Positions 1 through 8,855 of a stretch of 64,000 nucleotides of DNA are shown here, one piece after another. The DNA lies in contig NZ_SIHJ01000003.1 in assembly GCF_007859765.1 (NCBI RefSeq), positions 372,001-436,000 of the forward strand. Reading direction: 5' to 3'. Position 1 is the first letter of the stretch, and every line of letters begins with the position of its first letter. Below the pieces are notes generated by a model that did no database searches, was not told where the DNA came from, and worked only from the letters and a program-made list of their open reading frames with translations. The stretch is from Posidoniimonas corsicana (lineage in GTDB: Bacteria > Planctomycetota > Planctomycetia > Pirellulales > Lacipirellulaceae). Both the position numbers and the translations under genes were made by a program.

Positions 1-1559
1 TCTATGATCGGGGAGTCACCGGCGCCGGCGCCCGGCTGGCCAATGTCGAAGGGGGCCACGTCTGGAGCGGGCACGAGTCGTTAGGGCACGTCGGCCCCTT
101 CGTTCACGACGCAGCCGCGTGGGACGACCCGGGCACGCGGGGCGACCAGCAAAGCGACTTGTTCGACCGCCATGCTACCTGGGTTGGCGCAATCGCCGCC
201 GGACGGCTCGGCGGCGCGGTCCCGGGCGAGCACCAACGCGGGATCGCGCACGGCGCGGCGCTGCAGTCGGGCGCCATCGCCACCGACTGGACCGGTCCCG
301 CCTACTCGGCCGCCTTTGACATCTCGGCCGACACCTACTTCACCGCCTACGAGCACTCGTTCAACACGGCGGACATCATCAACAGCAGCTGGGGGTTCAC
401 CGACCCGACCGGCGCGGACTCGGGCCTGACCGTGCTAGGCGACGCCCTCGCCAGCCAGAATCCTGGCGTCACGTGGGTGGTGTCGGCCGGCAACACCGGC
501 CCGGCGGGCGGAACGGTTGGCTCGCCCGCTTCCGGATTCAACGCGATCTCCGTCGGCGCCCTGCAGAATGACGGCTCGAACCGGTACGACGCGGTGGCAG
601 CTTTCAGCAGCCGCGGCCCGCAGGACTGGGCCGGCGGCGGATTCTTCTGCGCGGAGTGCCGTGCAGCGGTCGACCTGGTCGCTCCGGGCACGGACCTCAC
701 CGCAGCGTTCCATGGTTTGGACACCGGCGGAAACAATCCGACGCTCGTTGGCGCTGTCGACAACGTGGCGGACAACTTGTACGCGGCGGGCCTGGCGGGG
801 ACCAGCTTTTCCGCGCCGATTGTCGCCGGCGCCGCGACGCTGCTGGTCGCCGGCAGCTACGCCGACCCTTCGCTCGCCACGAACCCCGCCGCACGCGACG
901 CGTTGGTGGTGAAGGCGGTGTTGCTGAACAGCGCCGACAAGCCCGACGGCTGGAACAACGGGCAGGAGTCCGTAGCCGGGGTGATCGAAACCTCGCAGTC
1001 GCTTGACTACGCCAGCGGCGCGGGAGCGCTCAGCATCGGCGGCGCGTACCATCAGTACCTGCAGGCCGGCACGCAGGACGTGCCGGGCACACCGATTGGC
1101 GTGCAGGGCGCTATTGACGCGGTCGGGTGGGACTTTGGCTCGGTGGCCCACGGCGTTGACAATGTGTACGTGCTGGAGGAAACGGTGCAGGCCGACACGC
1201 CGGTGACGATCACCCTCGCGTGGCGACGCGAGCGGAGCGAAACCTTCCTAATCAACGGGCTCGTGCAGGACGATGCGCAGGCCGACCTGGACCTGATCGT
1301 CCGCGACCGGGAAAGCGGCCAGGTGGTCGCCCGCTCGATCAGCGGCGTCAACGTGGTGGAGCACCTCAGCTTCCGCGCGCCGGCGACTTCACGCTATCAG
1401 TTCGAGGTCAACTACTTCGGCGACATTTTCGGGAGCCAGGCCAGCGAGGAGTACGGACTCGCCTGGTCGGTGGCGGTGGTCCCCGAGCCGACTACTGCGC
1501 TGCTCGTCGGCGGGGCGGCTGCGTTGCTAGCCGCCGTTCGCCCGCGTCGCGAATGCTGA
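1..1559 (+). CDS. Subtilisin-like (S8) serine protease, PEP-CTERM anchored, 5' end outside window
   Basis: The frame is open from the first bases, so the N-terminus lies upstream of the window. Three S8 blocks are visible: a first block ending ANVEGG, where the catalytic Asp is expected but Glu is seen; HATWVGA with the catalytic His codon at 171; and GTSFSAPIVAG with the nucleophile Ser codon at 804. The oxyanion block VVSAGNTGP lies between the last two. A beta-rich domain follows. The protein ends VVPEPTTALLVGG, a hydrophobic stretch and basic residues, a PEP-CTERM sorting tail. It should be exported and processed by an exosortase-type system. The Asp-to-Glu change may lower or alter activity. 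Family call is firm; activity is not. Confidence 0.85.
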   Translation, partial: YDRGVTGAGARLANVEGGHVWSGHESLGHVGPFVHDAAAWDDPGTRGDQQSDLFDRHATWVGAIAAGRLGGAVPGEHQRGIAHGAALQSGAIATDWTGPAYSAAFDISADTYFTAYEHSFNTADIINSSWGFTDPTGADSGLTVLGDALASQNPGVTWVVSAGNTGPAGGTVGSPASGFNAISVGALQNDGSNRYDAVAAFSSRGPQDWAGGGFFCAECRAAVDLVAPGTDLTAAFHGLDTGGNNPTLVGAVDNVADNLYAAGLAGTSFSAPIVAGAATLLVAGSYADPSLATNPAARDALVVKAVLLNSADKPDGWNNGQESVAGVIETSQSLDYASGAGALSIGGAYHQYLQAGTQDVPGTPIGVQGAIDAVGWDFGSVAHGVDNVYVLEETVQADTPVTITLAWRRERSETFLINGLVQDDAQADLDLIVRDRESGQVVARSISGVNVVEHLSFRAPATSRYQFEVNYFGDIFGSQASEEYGLAWSVAVVPEPTTALLVGGAAALLAAVRPRREC

Positions 1560-1668
1560 GTAGCCGCCTCGTTCTTCAACGGCATAGCCTTTGCGGATGC
1601 TTCTTCGCGAACCCGCGTCGGTGTGACAGCGGGCGACCAATTCACTTCTCAGGAAGGGAGCAGCGACG

Positions 1669-2538
1669 ATGAGTAGGTCATTCGCCATGACGATGGTGGT
1701 CACGATGGGGCTTCCCGTCACGGCTGTGGCTCAGCAGCCCACTGCCGAGCCGGACGCATATTTGCCTAACAGGAACCAGCCGACCCAGCAGAGCACCGCC
1801 GACTCGGCGGACACGCCGCAGCGGCGCGAAGCAAACTACCGCGGCGACCAGCAGCAAAAGGGCGCCAGCCAGCAGGCTAATGCCGAGCTCGTGAACTACT
1901 TGGCCGCCAAGATGATGCTCGCCAACCAGTGTGAGATCGAGGCGGCCGACCTGGCCGCGCAGCGGGCGGAGAGTTCGGACGTCAAGTCGCTGGCAAACAA
2001 AATCCGGCAATCGCACGACCTGCTGAACAAGCAGCTCGTCCAGGCGATGCCCGGGCTGAAGTCGGTCGAGGGCCTTGCTTCGACTAGTTCCGGCGCAGAA
2101 CGCACCAATCGGACTAACGCGGCCAGCAGAGAGTACGACGCAGAATCCAATGCCCGCAATCGGGTGGCTGGCGCCGACAGCACCGCTCGCGATCCGTTTC
2201 TAGACGGCGCCGCTCAGCAGCTGATTGATATCCAGCGCCGCGCGGTGCAGAACAACCACCAGATGGTGAAGACCGAGCTCAGCGAGAAGCAGGGAGCGGA
2301 GTTCGATCGCTGCTTTGTGAACCAGCAGGTCGGCGCTCATATGTGGATGCTGGCCGAGCTCAAGGCGATGCAAGACGTTGGCCCGAGCCAGTTCGCCAGC
2401 CTCGTGCAGGAGAGCGAACGCCAGGTGAAAACGCACCTCGACGCCGCGAAGCAGCTCGCCAAGCAGTTCGAGCAGCAGGCCCAAGACGCTCAGGCGGGCG
2501 CTGCGTCGGAGCCCCGCACGCGCGTGAGGAACTTCTAG
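1669..2538 (+). CDS. DUF4142 domain protein, exported
   Basis: 289 residues. A short signal peptide ends near AVAQQ at residues 20-25. A Gln-rich linker follows, then an alpha-helical DUF4142 module (about residues 70-270) with the typical pattern of a helix near LVNYLAAKMMLANQ and a conserved His-containing helix. This family adopts a ferritin-like helical bundle; its biochemical role is unknown. The ATG is preceded by a good Shine-Dalgarno run, AGGAAGGG at 1651-1658. It stands alone and is followed by an intrinsic terminator at 2597-2631. Confidence 0.8.
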   Translation: MSRSFAMTMVVTMGLPVTAVAQQPTAEPDAYLPNRNQPTQQSTADSADTPQRREANYRGDQQQKGASQQANAELVNYLAAKMMLANQCEIEAADLAAQRAESSDVKSLANKIRQSHDLLNKQLVQAMPGLKSVEGLASTSSGAERTNRTNAASREYDAESNARNRVAGADSTARDPFLDGAAQQLIDIQRRAVQNNHQMVKTELSEKQGAEFDRCFVNQQVGAHMWMLAELKAMQDVGPSQFASLVQESERQVKTHLDAAKQLAKQFEQQAQDAQAGAASEPRTRVRNF

Positions 2539-2596
2539 GCTTTATGCAAGCTGATTAGTCCTGAGGCGCGTCTCGCCAGGCGGCGACGCGCCCCCC

Positions 2597-2631
2597 AGCC
2601 AGGCGGCCGCATTTCGGCCGTCTGGCTTTTT
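2597..2631 (+). terminator. Intrinsic terminator of the DUF4142 gene
   Basis: A 13-bp stem (2597-2609 with 2615-2627, one G-U pair) with loop CATTT is followed by five T. It sits 60 bp after the DUF4142 stop and faces the convergent LuxR-type gene. Confidence 0.8.
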
Positions 2632-2665
2632 CTGTGCGCGTGCCCTTCGCTGTGCGGCGCTGCGG

Positions 2666-3190
2666 CTACTCCAGCAGACCGTGCTGCACCGCGAACAGCA
2701 CGATACCCGCGGTTCCCTTGACCCCCAGCTTCTGCCGGATGTTCTGGCGATGGGTCTCGACGGTGGAGCTCTTCACGCCCAGCTCCTCGGCGATCTCCGC
2801 CGAGCTCATGTCGCGACAGATCATGCGGACGATCTCGGTTTCGCGGTCGCTCAGGTCGATCGGCTCGGGCAGGCGGAACGTGATCGCGATCGCCACCACC
2901 TCGTCATCGGAGTGCAGGTGCCGGTCGGAGTGCTGCTCGACGGTCTCAAACCGGGCCCGCAGCAGCTCGCCGTACTCGCCGCGCCAGGTGCAGTACTGGG
3001 GCTCGCCGGTGAACAGGCACTCGGAAAACGCGGCGCGGATGCGGCGGGCCTGATCTTGATCGTTGAGGTGCTCGCCCATCGTTTGGCCGAGCAGCCGGTT
3101 CGGGTCGTACTGCAGGCTGTCGGAGCACTGAAAGAACGACACGAATCGCGCCCGGCGGTCAAAAGCCGAGACATAGTGGATGTTCTGCAT
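2666..3190 (-). CDS. LuxR-family regulator with PAS-like sensor domain
   Basis: 174 residues. The first ~105 residues resemble a PAS fold (a stretch from FFQCSD through YDPNRLLGQ to the CTWRGEYGE strand). The C-terminal ~60 residues are a clear LuxR/GerE helix-turn-helix: LSDRETEIVRMICRDMSSAEIAEELGVKSSTVETH, with the recognition helix at SSTVETHRQNI. It lacks a receiver domain and is therefore probably a one-component regulator or takes input through the PAS domain. No cognate kinase is adjacent. Targets cannot be told from the sequence. Confidence 0.8.
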   Translation of the reverse strand: MQNIHYVSAFDRRARFVSFFQCSDSLQYDPNRLLGQTMGEHLNDQDQARRIRAAFSECLFTGEPQYCTWRGEYGELLRARFETVEQHSDRHLHSDDEVVAIAITFRLPEPIDLSDRETEIVRMICRDMSSAEIAEELGVKSSTVETHRQNIRQKLGVKGTAGIVLFAVQHGLLE

Positions 3191-3372
3191 AGACGTTTCC
3201 TCTAGCGGCCCCTAAACCCTCCAGAAAAACGCGTCAGAACCTGGTCGGACGCTGGCGGTTCTCACGATACTCCATATCGCAGGCGGAGCATAGAAATGAA
3301 GTGAACGGCGGACGCAACCGGATTGGCGTCGCCGCACGGAACATTTCTACGATAGAGAAGGTCGAGGCACAG

Positions 3373-3888
3373 ATGAAACTTACCCGCACGGCCGAGTACG
3401 CGCTAAGCGCGCTGCTCCAATTGGCCGAACACCCCCCGGGCACGCCCGTATCGTCGCACCTGCTCGCCCGCGAGGCCCAGTTCCCGGAACGCTACTTCCT
3501 GCAGGTGCTACGCAGTCTTGTGACACACGGGCTGCTCAAGTCCATGCGAGGCGTGGACGGCGGCTACACGCTGTGCGTGCCGCTCAGCGAGATCAGCCTG
3601 CTGCGCGTCATCGAGATCACCGACGGCCCGCTGGACTCGGCGCCGGTGCAGTCGGCGGCCCTGCCCGGCAGGGTGCTCGATCGCGTGAACCAGACCATGG
3701 CCGGGATCGCCGCGGGCGCGAAGAGCCGGCTGGCGATGGTGTCGCTCGCCGACCTGGCCGCCGAAGAGACCCCCGCCGCGCTGACGCCGGTCAGCAGGGC
3801 GGACGGCGCCGACTTCGGCCCCGAGTTCCACCTGCCGGGCTGCGGCTGCAGCGGCGGAGTGGAGACGCGACAGACGGTGGACAACTGA
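3373..3888 (+). CDS. Rrf2-family transcriptional regulator with C-terminal CxC tail
   Basis: 171 residues from the ATG at 3373; an upstream in-frame start exists but the Rrf2 N-terminus MKLTRTAEYALSALLQLA begins here. The winged helix spans about residues 1-80 (RYFLQVLRSLVTHGLLKSMRG, GGYTL wing). The three clustered Cys that bind Fe-S in IscR/NsrR are absent from the middle region; instead the protein ends in a GCGCSGG segment. Iron-sulfur sensing through the usual site is therefore unlikely. Known members control Fe-S, cysteine or nitric oxide responses. No target operon is obvious nearby. Confidence 0.8.
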   Translation: MKLTRTAEYALSALLQLAEHPPGTPVSSHLLAREAQFPERYFLQVLRSLVTHGLLKSMRGVDGGYTLCVPLSEISLLRVIEITDGPLDSAPVQSAALPGRVLDRVNQTMAGIAAGAKSRLAMVSLADLAAEETPAALTPVSRADGADFGPEFHLPGCGCSGGVETRQTVDN

Positions 3889-3899
3889 GGCAGCGCAAC

Positions 3900-3933
3900 A
3901 AAAAACCGGTCACGGCCGTTGGGCCGTGACCGG
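3900..3933 (-). terminator. Intrinsic terminator for the PDZ protein gene
   Basis: A perfect 12-bp stem (3906-3917 with 3922-3933) is followed on the minus strand by six T (complement of 3900-3905). It ends the minus-strand sigma/anti-sigma/PDZ unit and abuts the convergent Rrf2 gene. Confidence 0.85.
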
Positions 3934-3976
3934 TGGGATTGTTAGCACGTCTGCGGCGTGGTGAAACGCCGCGTGG

Positions 3977-5119
3977 CTACTCTTGGTCGGCGGGTTCTTC
4001 GACCGCCGGCTCGGCCGGCAGCTCAATCTCAGCGGCGGGCGCCGGCGGCGGCACAAAGGCCGGCGCCTCGTCGTCCGCGGCGGGGGGCGCCTGGCCGGCC
4101 TCCTCACCCAGCCGGCCGCGGAGTTGCTCGATCTGCCGTTCGAGCAGTTCCAGCCGGCGGCGGATACGCTCGTCACGGCGACCTGCCCAGCGTTCGCCGA
4201 AGCCCTCGAACATCCCTTCCAACTGCGGCAGCAGCTCCTGGACATCCACGGCCACGTTGACGCCCCCCTGGCCGTTCAGCATGCCCTCGACCATCGGACG
4301 CATCTCCGGCGGCAGCTGCTCGAGCGACTCGGGGTCGTCGGCGTCCACCTCCCAGGTCTTGTCCCCCTGGGTCACGACGACGCGCGACTTGCCGTTGTGC
4401 GTCTGCACCTGCACGGACGCGGCGCCGGGGCCGCGGATGTCGACGTTCGCGCCGCCCACGGCGACGCCCGGGCCGAACAGCCGAAACTCGGGCCCAACAC
4501 CAAAGAGTTGAAGGTTCGGGCCGTCAGCAGCCAGCGGCTCGTCTTCGGGGCCAAAGAATTGCTCGAACACTCCAGCGCGCGGGGCCGGCTGCATCGGACG
4601 CGGAGGCGCTGCGGGCCGGGCGGCGGGCACAACGGTCACCTCCTGGTGGCCACCGGCGCGGAGCAGGTCGAGCTTGATCTCGCCGGGCTCGGCGCCGCCC
4701 ACCTCGCGGACCACCCCGGCCAGCGTGGCCATCTCGGTCACCGGCTTGCCGTTGGCGGTGAGCAGCACGTCAAACTTTTTGATGCCCGCCTGGGCGGCCG
4801 GGCTGTCTGGCACGACCTCACGGACCAGCACGCCGGCGCCCTCGAGGCCGAGGTGCGCGCGGAGCTCTTCGCTCACGTCGCCGCCGAGGATGCCGATCCA
4901 GTAGGACGGGGCGGGAGATTGGGCCTGGGGCTGCGCCGGGGCGCCGGGCTCCGGCGGCGGCGCGGGGGCCGCTTCGGCCGGGTCGTCGCCGACGCGGACG
5001 ATCACTTCTTGCGAGTCGACGTTCACGTCCACCGGCTGCTGCGCTAGCGTGGTGCACGCGATCCCCGGGATCAGCGCGAGCGACATCAGCCGCCCGCAGG
5101 TCTTGAAGTGTCTTACCAT
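3977..5119 (-). CDS. Exported PDZ-domain protein with C-terminal coiled coil
   Basis: 380 residues. Signal peptide through about residue 27 (ends TTLAQQ). A Pro/Ala-rich linker leads to a PDZ domain at about 70-165, with the carboxylate-binding region at YWIGILGGDV and the typical VVPDSPAAQAGIKKFDVLLTANGKPV helix-strand. The rest is low-complexity and ends in a basic coiled coil (RRRLELLERQIEQLRGR) and an acidic, proline-rich tail. No protease triad is present. As third gene after an ECF sigma factor and its presumed anti-sigma factor, it may be an envelope target or sensor of that system; this is inference from order alone. Confidence 0.7.
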   Translation of the reverse strand: MVRHFKTCGRLMSLALIPGIACTTLAQQPVDVNVDSQEVIVRVGDDPAEAAPAPPPEPGAPAQPQAQSPAPSYWIGILGGDVSEELRAHLGLEGAGVLVREVVPDSPAAQAGIKKFDVLLTANGKPVTEMATLAGVVREVGGAEPGEIKLDLLRAGGHQEVTVVPAARPAAPPRPMQPAPRAGVFEQFFGPEDEPLAADGPNLQLFGVGPEFRLFGPGVAVGGANVDIRGPGAASVQVQTHNGKSRVVVTQGDKTWEVDADDPESLEQLPPEMRPMVEGMLNGQGGVNVAVDVQELLPQLEGMFEGFGERWAGRRDERIRRRLELLERQIEQLRGRLGEEAGQAPPAADDEAPAFVPPPAPAAEIELPAEPAVEEPADQE

Positions 5120-5189
5120 GGCTTGTTCCTTCCTTTTGGAATCGTTGGATTGGCCGGGCGCGTCGGGCCGCGGCTACGGGGTTGGTTGA

Positions 5190-5885
5190 CTACAGGTAAT
5201 CGTCGGCCGGCGGTTTGACCTGCAGGTCCTCGACCGGCACGACCAGCACGCGGCCGTCGTCCATGTTTAGCGGCGCGTAGCGCTGACGGGACTGGAAGCG
5301 GTAGCCCTGATCCTCGTAGCGCTGGCGGACCTCCGGTGGGATCGCCGAGCGGAACCTCACACCGAGCCGCTCGTCGAGCTTGTCGGCGTCCACCAGCCGT
5401 GTGCGGAGCGACCGTCGGCCGCCCGAGTCGTCGCTCGTCCAGAACGTCACGACGTCCTCGTCCGGCGCGTCGGCGCGTTGCTGCCGGACAGCGATAGCGG
5501 ACTGGACGTCGTCCGGCGAGGGCAGCTCGACCGTGGGCATCTCTTGCTCCTCTTCCACGCCCGCCATCGTTGTCGCCGCCGACGGCGACCAGACTCGGCC
5601 GCTCAACGACCCGGCGCCAAACGCCACGAGCACCGACGCCGCCAGCGCGAGCCAACCGCCCGGTGCGAAAGGCGTCCGCTGCCGTTCGGCGGGGGCGACC
5701 GGCGACCCGTCGGCCCCGGCGGCGACCGCGCCAAGCTCCTCGCGCAGCACCTGAGATTCAACGAACGCCAGCGCGCACCGGCGCCAGTCGCCGGGGGAGG
5801 TCTCGAGCGCCTGGAGCAGTTCGCGCCGCTCGGCGGGCGAGAGCTCTCCGTCGGCGAGTCGGTCGAGGTCTTGGTCGAGGATCAT
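5190..5885 (-). CDS. Membrane-bound anti-sigma-factor-like protein
   Basis: 231 residues starting at the ATG at 5885; longer upstream extension in the same frame overlaps the sigma gene and is not credible. The cytoplasmic N-terminus (LDRLADGELSPAERRELL) resembles the helix of anti-sigma proteins that start with DGEL but lacks the zinc-binding HxxxCxxC. One membrane segment lies at about 75-95 (GWLALAASVLVAFGAG), then a ~130-residue exported part. It lies 32 bp downstream of an ECF sigma gene, which supports the call. No clear homology to a named family can be stated. Confidence 0.65.
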   Translation of the reverse strand: MILDQDLDRLADGELSPAERRELLQALETSPGDWRRCALAFVESQVLREELGAVAAGADGSPVAPAERQRTPFAPGGWLALAASVLVAFGAGSLSGRVWSPSAATTMAGVEEEQEMPTVELPSPDDVQSAIAVRQQRADAPDEDVVTFWTSDDSGGRRSLRTRLVDADKLDERLGVRFRSAIPPEVRQRYEDQGYRFQSRQRYAPLNMDDGRVLVVPVEDLQVKPPADDYL

Positions 5886-5917
5886 GGGGCGCGTACGAAG
5901 TCGGATAAGTAGAAAGG

Positions 5918-6496
5918 TCAGTGGGCCAGCGTTGGGTCGGCGGTCACCAGCGCCCTCCGCAGCCGCCCGCGGGCGCGTTGCAGCCGCCCATCCACAGCGG
6001 CTTCGCTGACTCCCAGGTGTTCGGCCAGTTGGCGGTAGGTCCAGTCTTGCGTGTGCTTGAGCAGCAGGATCTCGGCGTCGCGGCGGGGCAGCAAGGCCAG
6101 CGCGCGTCGGACGAGCGCCTGCTGCTCGGCCGCCAACAGCCAGTCGAGTGGGTCGGGTTGGTGGGGGTCGTTCTCGCCATGGAGCACATCGCGTTGGAAT
6201 CGTTTCAGCAGCCCGCGCCGGCGGCCCTGTCGGCGGCGGTGCAGCAGCGACTCGGTCACCGCCACCCGGTACAGCCATGGGGCGACGCGCGCCGGGTCGC
6301 GCAGCTCCCCGCCGCGTTTGGCCGCGGCGAGCGCCACCTGCTGCATCACATCGGGCACGGCCGCGGCCTCGCCCAGGCGCGCCAGCACCACGGTCCGCAG
6401 CCACGGTCCGTGCTCCGCGAGCGCGGCCTGCCAATCGACCGCCTGGCCGGTGGCCGGCGGGGTCGTGGCGTCGGGCTGGTTACGGCTGGAGGGCAT
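5918..6496 (-). CDS. ECF RNA polymerase sigma factor
   Basis: 192 residues. Region 2 spans about 30-95 (VMQQVALAAAKRG, APWLYRVAVTESLLHRRR), and region 4 about 130-185 (LPRRDAEILLLKHTQDWTYRQLAEHLGVSEAAVDGR). There is no region 1.1 or 3, as in ECF types. It is first in a minus-strand set with the anti-sigma-like gene and the PDZ protein, the usual ECF layout. The stress it reports cannot be read from the sequence; the partners suggest envelope. Confidence 0.85.
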   Translation of the reverse strand: MPSSRNQPDATTPPATGQAVDWQAALAEHGPWLRTVVLARLGEAAAVPDVMQQVALAAAKRGGELRDPARVAPWLYRVAVTESLLHRRRQGRRRGLLKRFQRDVLHGENDPHQPDPLDWLLAAEQQALVRRALALLPRRDAEILLLKHTQDWTYRQLAEHLGVSEAAVDGRLQRARGRLRRALVTADPTLAH

Positions 6497-6633
6497 CGGC
6501 GGGGTCGCTGCGTTGGGGGTCCGCTGGGCCGCCCCGCGTGGGGGCCCGGCAGCGGCCTGCTATCGCCCTTACGCAAAGAAAGCTGCCGCTGAGCGGCGTT
6601 GCCTGCGCTGGTTCTTGGAAAAAGAGTGAAAAA

Positions 6634-7881
6634 CTACGCGAGTCCCGGGTTCGCCCCGGAAAACGCCAGCTTGGGGGGCCGGCGGAGCAGGATAAACCAG
6701 TACACGGCGACCGCCGCTAGCAGCCCCACGCTGACGTTCTGAGAGATGCTCAGCCCGGTGCCGAAGATGGCCGCCTCGTCGGTGCGGATATCCTCGAGCA
6801 GGTACCTCGAAATCGGGTAGAGCGTCAGCAGCAGGCCGATCACCTCGCCGTCCCGCCGGCGGAACGCGTAGTAGGTCCACGTGATCCACGCCAGCAGCGC
6901 GGCGTTGACGGCGCTGTACAGCTGAGTGGGGTGGACCGGCAGGCTCTGGCCGGCGCCGATCACCCGACGGCCGTCGCGGAGGGCGACCGTCACGTCCTCG
7001 CCGCTCCAGTACGCGCGGCTCAGCACCCGCTGCGCGCCAGCCATGTCGTGCACCTCGGCGCCGTTGATCGTTGCGACCTGCTCGCTGTCGGGTTGGCCCG
7101 CGATCAGCGCCCCCCGCACGATCAGCCGCGGCGGTTGGGTGCTGGCGTCCTCCTGCAGTTGCAGGCCACGCTCCAGGTCGCCGGCGTAGAGCTGGTCCTG
7201 GTAGGCCGGGCTGCCCATCGGGAAGGTTACCGCCCAGACGCGGTCGCACTGGCCGCCGTAGCAGCAGCCGTTCAACAGGCAGCCGACCCGGCCCAGCGCG
7301 AGTCCCACCACCAGGCTGGGGGCCAGGATGTCGGCCAACGCGAGCATCGGCAGCTTGTGCCGCAGGCAGAACGCCACGAAGGCCAATGCCGCTCCGATCA
7401 GTGACCCGTAAACCACCAGGCCGCCCTCGGTGAACATCAGCATCTGAACCACGTTGTTCGGAAAGCCCAGCGTGGCGAAGCGGGTCTCCCAGTACTCGAT
7501 CACGTAGAACAGGCGCGCGCCGAGGATGCCGCACACGAACAGCCACACCGACAGTGAGAAGATGACGTCCGCCGACAGGCCGTTCTGGCGGGCGCGGTGC
7601 GCCGCCATGCCGACGCCGCACACCGCGGCGAGCAGCAGCATCAGCCCGTAGCCGCGGATCGGCAGCCCGCCGGGAAACATCCGGGGCAGCGCGACGATCA
7701 CCACGGCCACCATCAGCCCGACCGGCAGGTAGCCGCGGGCCTCGGCGGTCGGCATGCCGCGGTTGGTCTGCCGCCACAACCACCCGCCCAGCCCGACGAC
7801 CCACAGAGCCAGCAGCACGCCGAACCCGAAGATCGGCACGCCCCCCAACTCAACGGGGATCCTGAGCAGCTCGCTCTGCAT
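6634..7881 (-). CDS. lgt: Prolipoprotein diacylglyceryl transferase with large inserted domain
   Basis: 415 residues, versus about 280-300 for usual Lgt. It transfers diacylglycerol from phosphatidylglycerol to the lipobox Cys of prolipoproteins. Multiple membrane segments, the GRVGCLLNGCCYGG segment around residue 200 (Asn204), and the HPTQLY signature at 317 are present. Between them (about residues 220-312) is a ~90-residue polar insertion with PDZ-like strands (RGALIAGQPDSEQVATINGAEVH). In a typical Lgt this is a short periplasmic loop. It is downstream of panC by 51 bp and probably co-transcribed with folK-panC. The window encodes several lipobox proteins that would be substrates. Confidence 0.9.
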   Translation of the reverse strand: MQSELLRIPVELGGVPIFGFGVLLALWVVGLGGWLWRQTNRGMPTAEARGYLPVGLMVAVVIVALPRMFPGGLPIRGYGLMLLLAAVCGVGMAAHRARQNGLSADVIFSLSVWLFVCGILGARLFYVIEYWETRFATLGFPNNVVQMLMFTEGGLVVYGSLIGAALAFVAFCLRHKLPMLALADILAPSLVVGLALGRVGCLLNGCCYGGQCDRVWAVTFPMGSPAYQDQLYAGDLERGLQLQEDASTQPPRLIVRGALIAGQPDSEQVATINGAEVHDMAGAQRVLSRAYWSGEDVTVALRDGRRVIGAGQSLPVHPTQLYSAVNAALLAWITWTYYAFRRRDGEVIGLLLTLYPISRYLLEDIRTDEAAIFGTGLSISQNVSVGLLAAVAVYWFILLRRPPKLAFSGANPGLA

Positions 7882-7932
7882 GGCTGGTTGCGCGCTTGGG
7901 GAAGGGTGGGGAGACGGACGCGGGCCCCAAGC

Positions 7933-8781
7933 CTACTGGAGGATCAGGTTGTCGATCAATCTCGTCTTGCCGACCCGCGCGGCGATGGCGATCACCGCGG
8001 GGCCCTCCACCACCTCCAGCGGCTCGAGCGTGCCCTCGCGGACGATCGCGACGTACTCCGGCGTGATGTCGGACTCGGCGAGCAGGGCGAGCGCCGCCTC
8101 GCGGATCTGCTGGGCGTCGCGCTCGCCGCGGCCAACCAACTGCTCCGCCAGCCGCAAGCTAGCATGGATCGCCAGCGCGCGGCAGCGTTCTTCGGGGGAC
8201 AGGTACGCGTTGCGCGAGCTCATCGCCAGGCCGTCTGGCTCGCGGACGATGGGGCAGACCGCCAGCTCGATCGGCACGTTCAGGTCCCGCACCATCCGCT
8301 CCACCACCAGCGTCTGTTGGTAGTCCTTGCGGCCGAAGTACGCGGCGTCGGCGGGCGCCAGCTGGAACAGCTTCATCACGACGGTCGCGACCCCGGCAAA
8401 GTGGGTGGGGCGGGACTCGCCCTCCAGCGGCCGGGCCACGCTGCCCACGTCGATCGACGTCTCGCTCCCCGCGGGGTACATCGTTTCGACCGACGGTGCG
8501 AAGACGATCGAGCACCCGGCCGGGCCGAGCAGCGCGCAGTCGCCCTCCAGGTTGCGCGGGTAGCGTTCGTAGTCCTCGCCCGGAGCAAACTGGGTGGGGT
8601 TCACGAAGATGCTCGTGATGACGACACCGCAGTCGCGGCGGGCCGCTTCCACCAGGCTCACGTGCCCGGCGTGCAACGCGCCCATCGTGGGGACCAACGC
8701 CACCCGCTTGCCGGCGGGGCGGGCGGCGGAGATCCGCTGGCGGAGCTTCGCGGGATCGGTGATGACTTCGGGCGGGCTCAT
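7933..8781 (-). CDS. panC: Pantothenate synthetase
   Basis: 282 residues, normal length. It condenses pantoate and beta-alanine with ATP to make pantothenate for CoA. The nucleotidyl-transferase motifs are present: PTMGALHAGHVSLVEAA near residues 30-46 (HIGH-type), FVNPTQF, FGRKDYQQTLVVERMVRDLN, and MSSRNAYLSPEER. It lies between folK (74 bp upstream) and lgt (51 bp downstream) on the same strand, so a short vitamin/envelope operon is plausible. No panB is in the window. Confidence 0.95.
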   Translation of the reverse strand: MSPPEVITDPAKLRQRISAARPAGKRVALVPTMGALHAGHVSLVEAARRDCGVVITSIFVNPTQFAPGEDYERYPRNLEGDCALLGPAGCSIVFAPSVETMYPAGSETSIDVGSVARPLEGESRPTHFAGVATVVMKLFQLAPADAAYFGRKDYQQTLVVERMVRDLNVPIELAVCPIVREPDGLAMSSRNAYLSPEERCRALAIHASLRLAEQLVGRGERDAQQIREAALALLAESDITPEYVAIVREGTLEPLEVVEGPAVIAIAARVGKTRLIDNLILQ

Positions 8782-8855
8782 GGCGCGTTGAGGGCGATGC
8801 GGGGGAGGGGGCAGCCCAGCATTCTACGCCGCGTCGGCCGCCCTGGCCCAGCCCG

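Noticed and set aside
5190-6434. Open frame extending the anti-sigma-like protein far upstream to 6434
   Set aside because: The added part is Arg/Pro-rich shadow sequence that overlaps the sigma gene; the ATG at 5885 fits a normal start.
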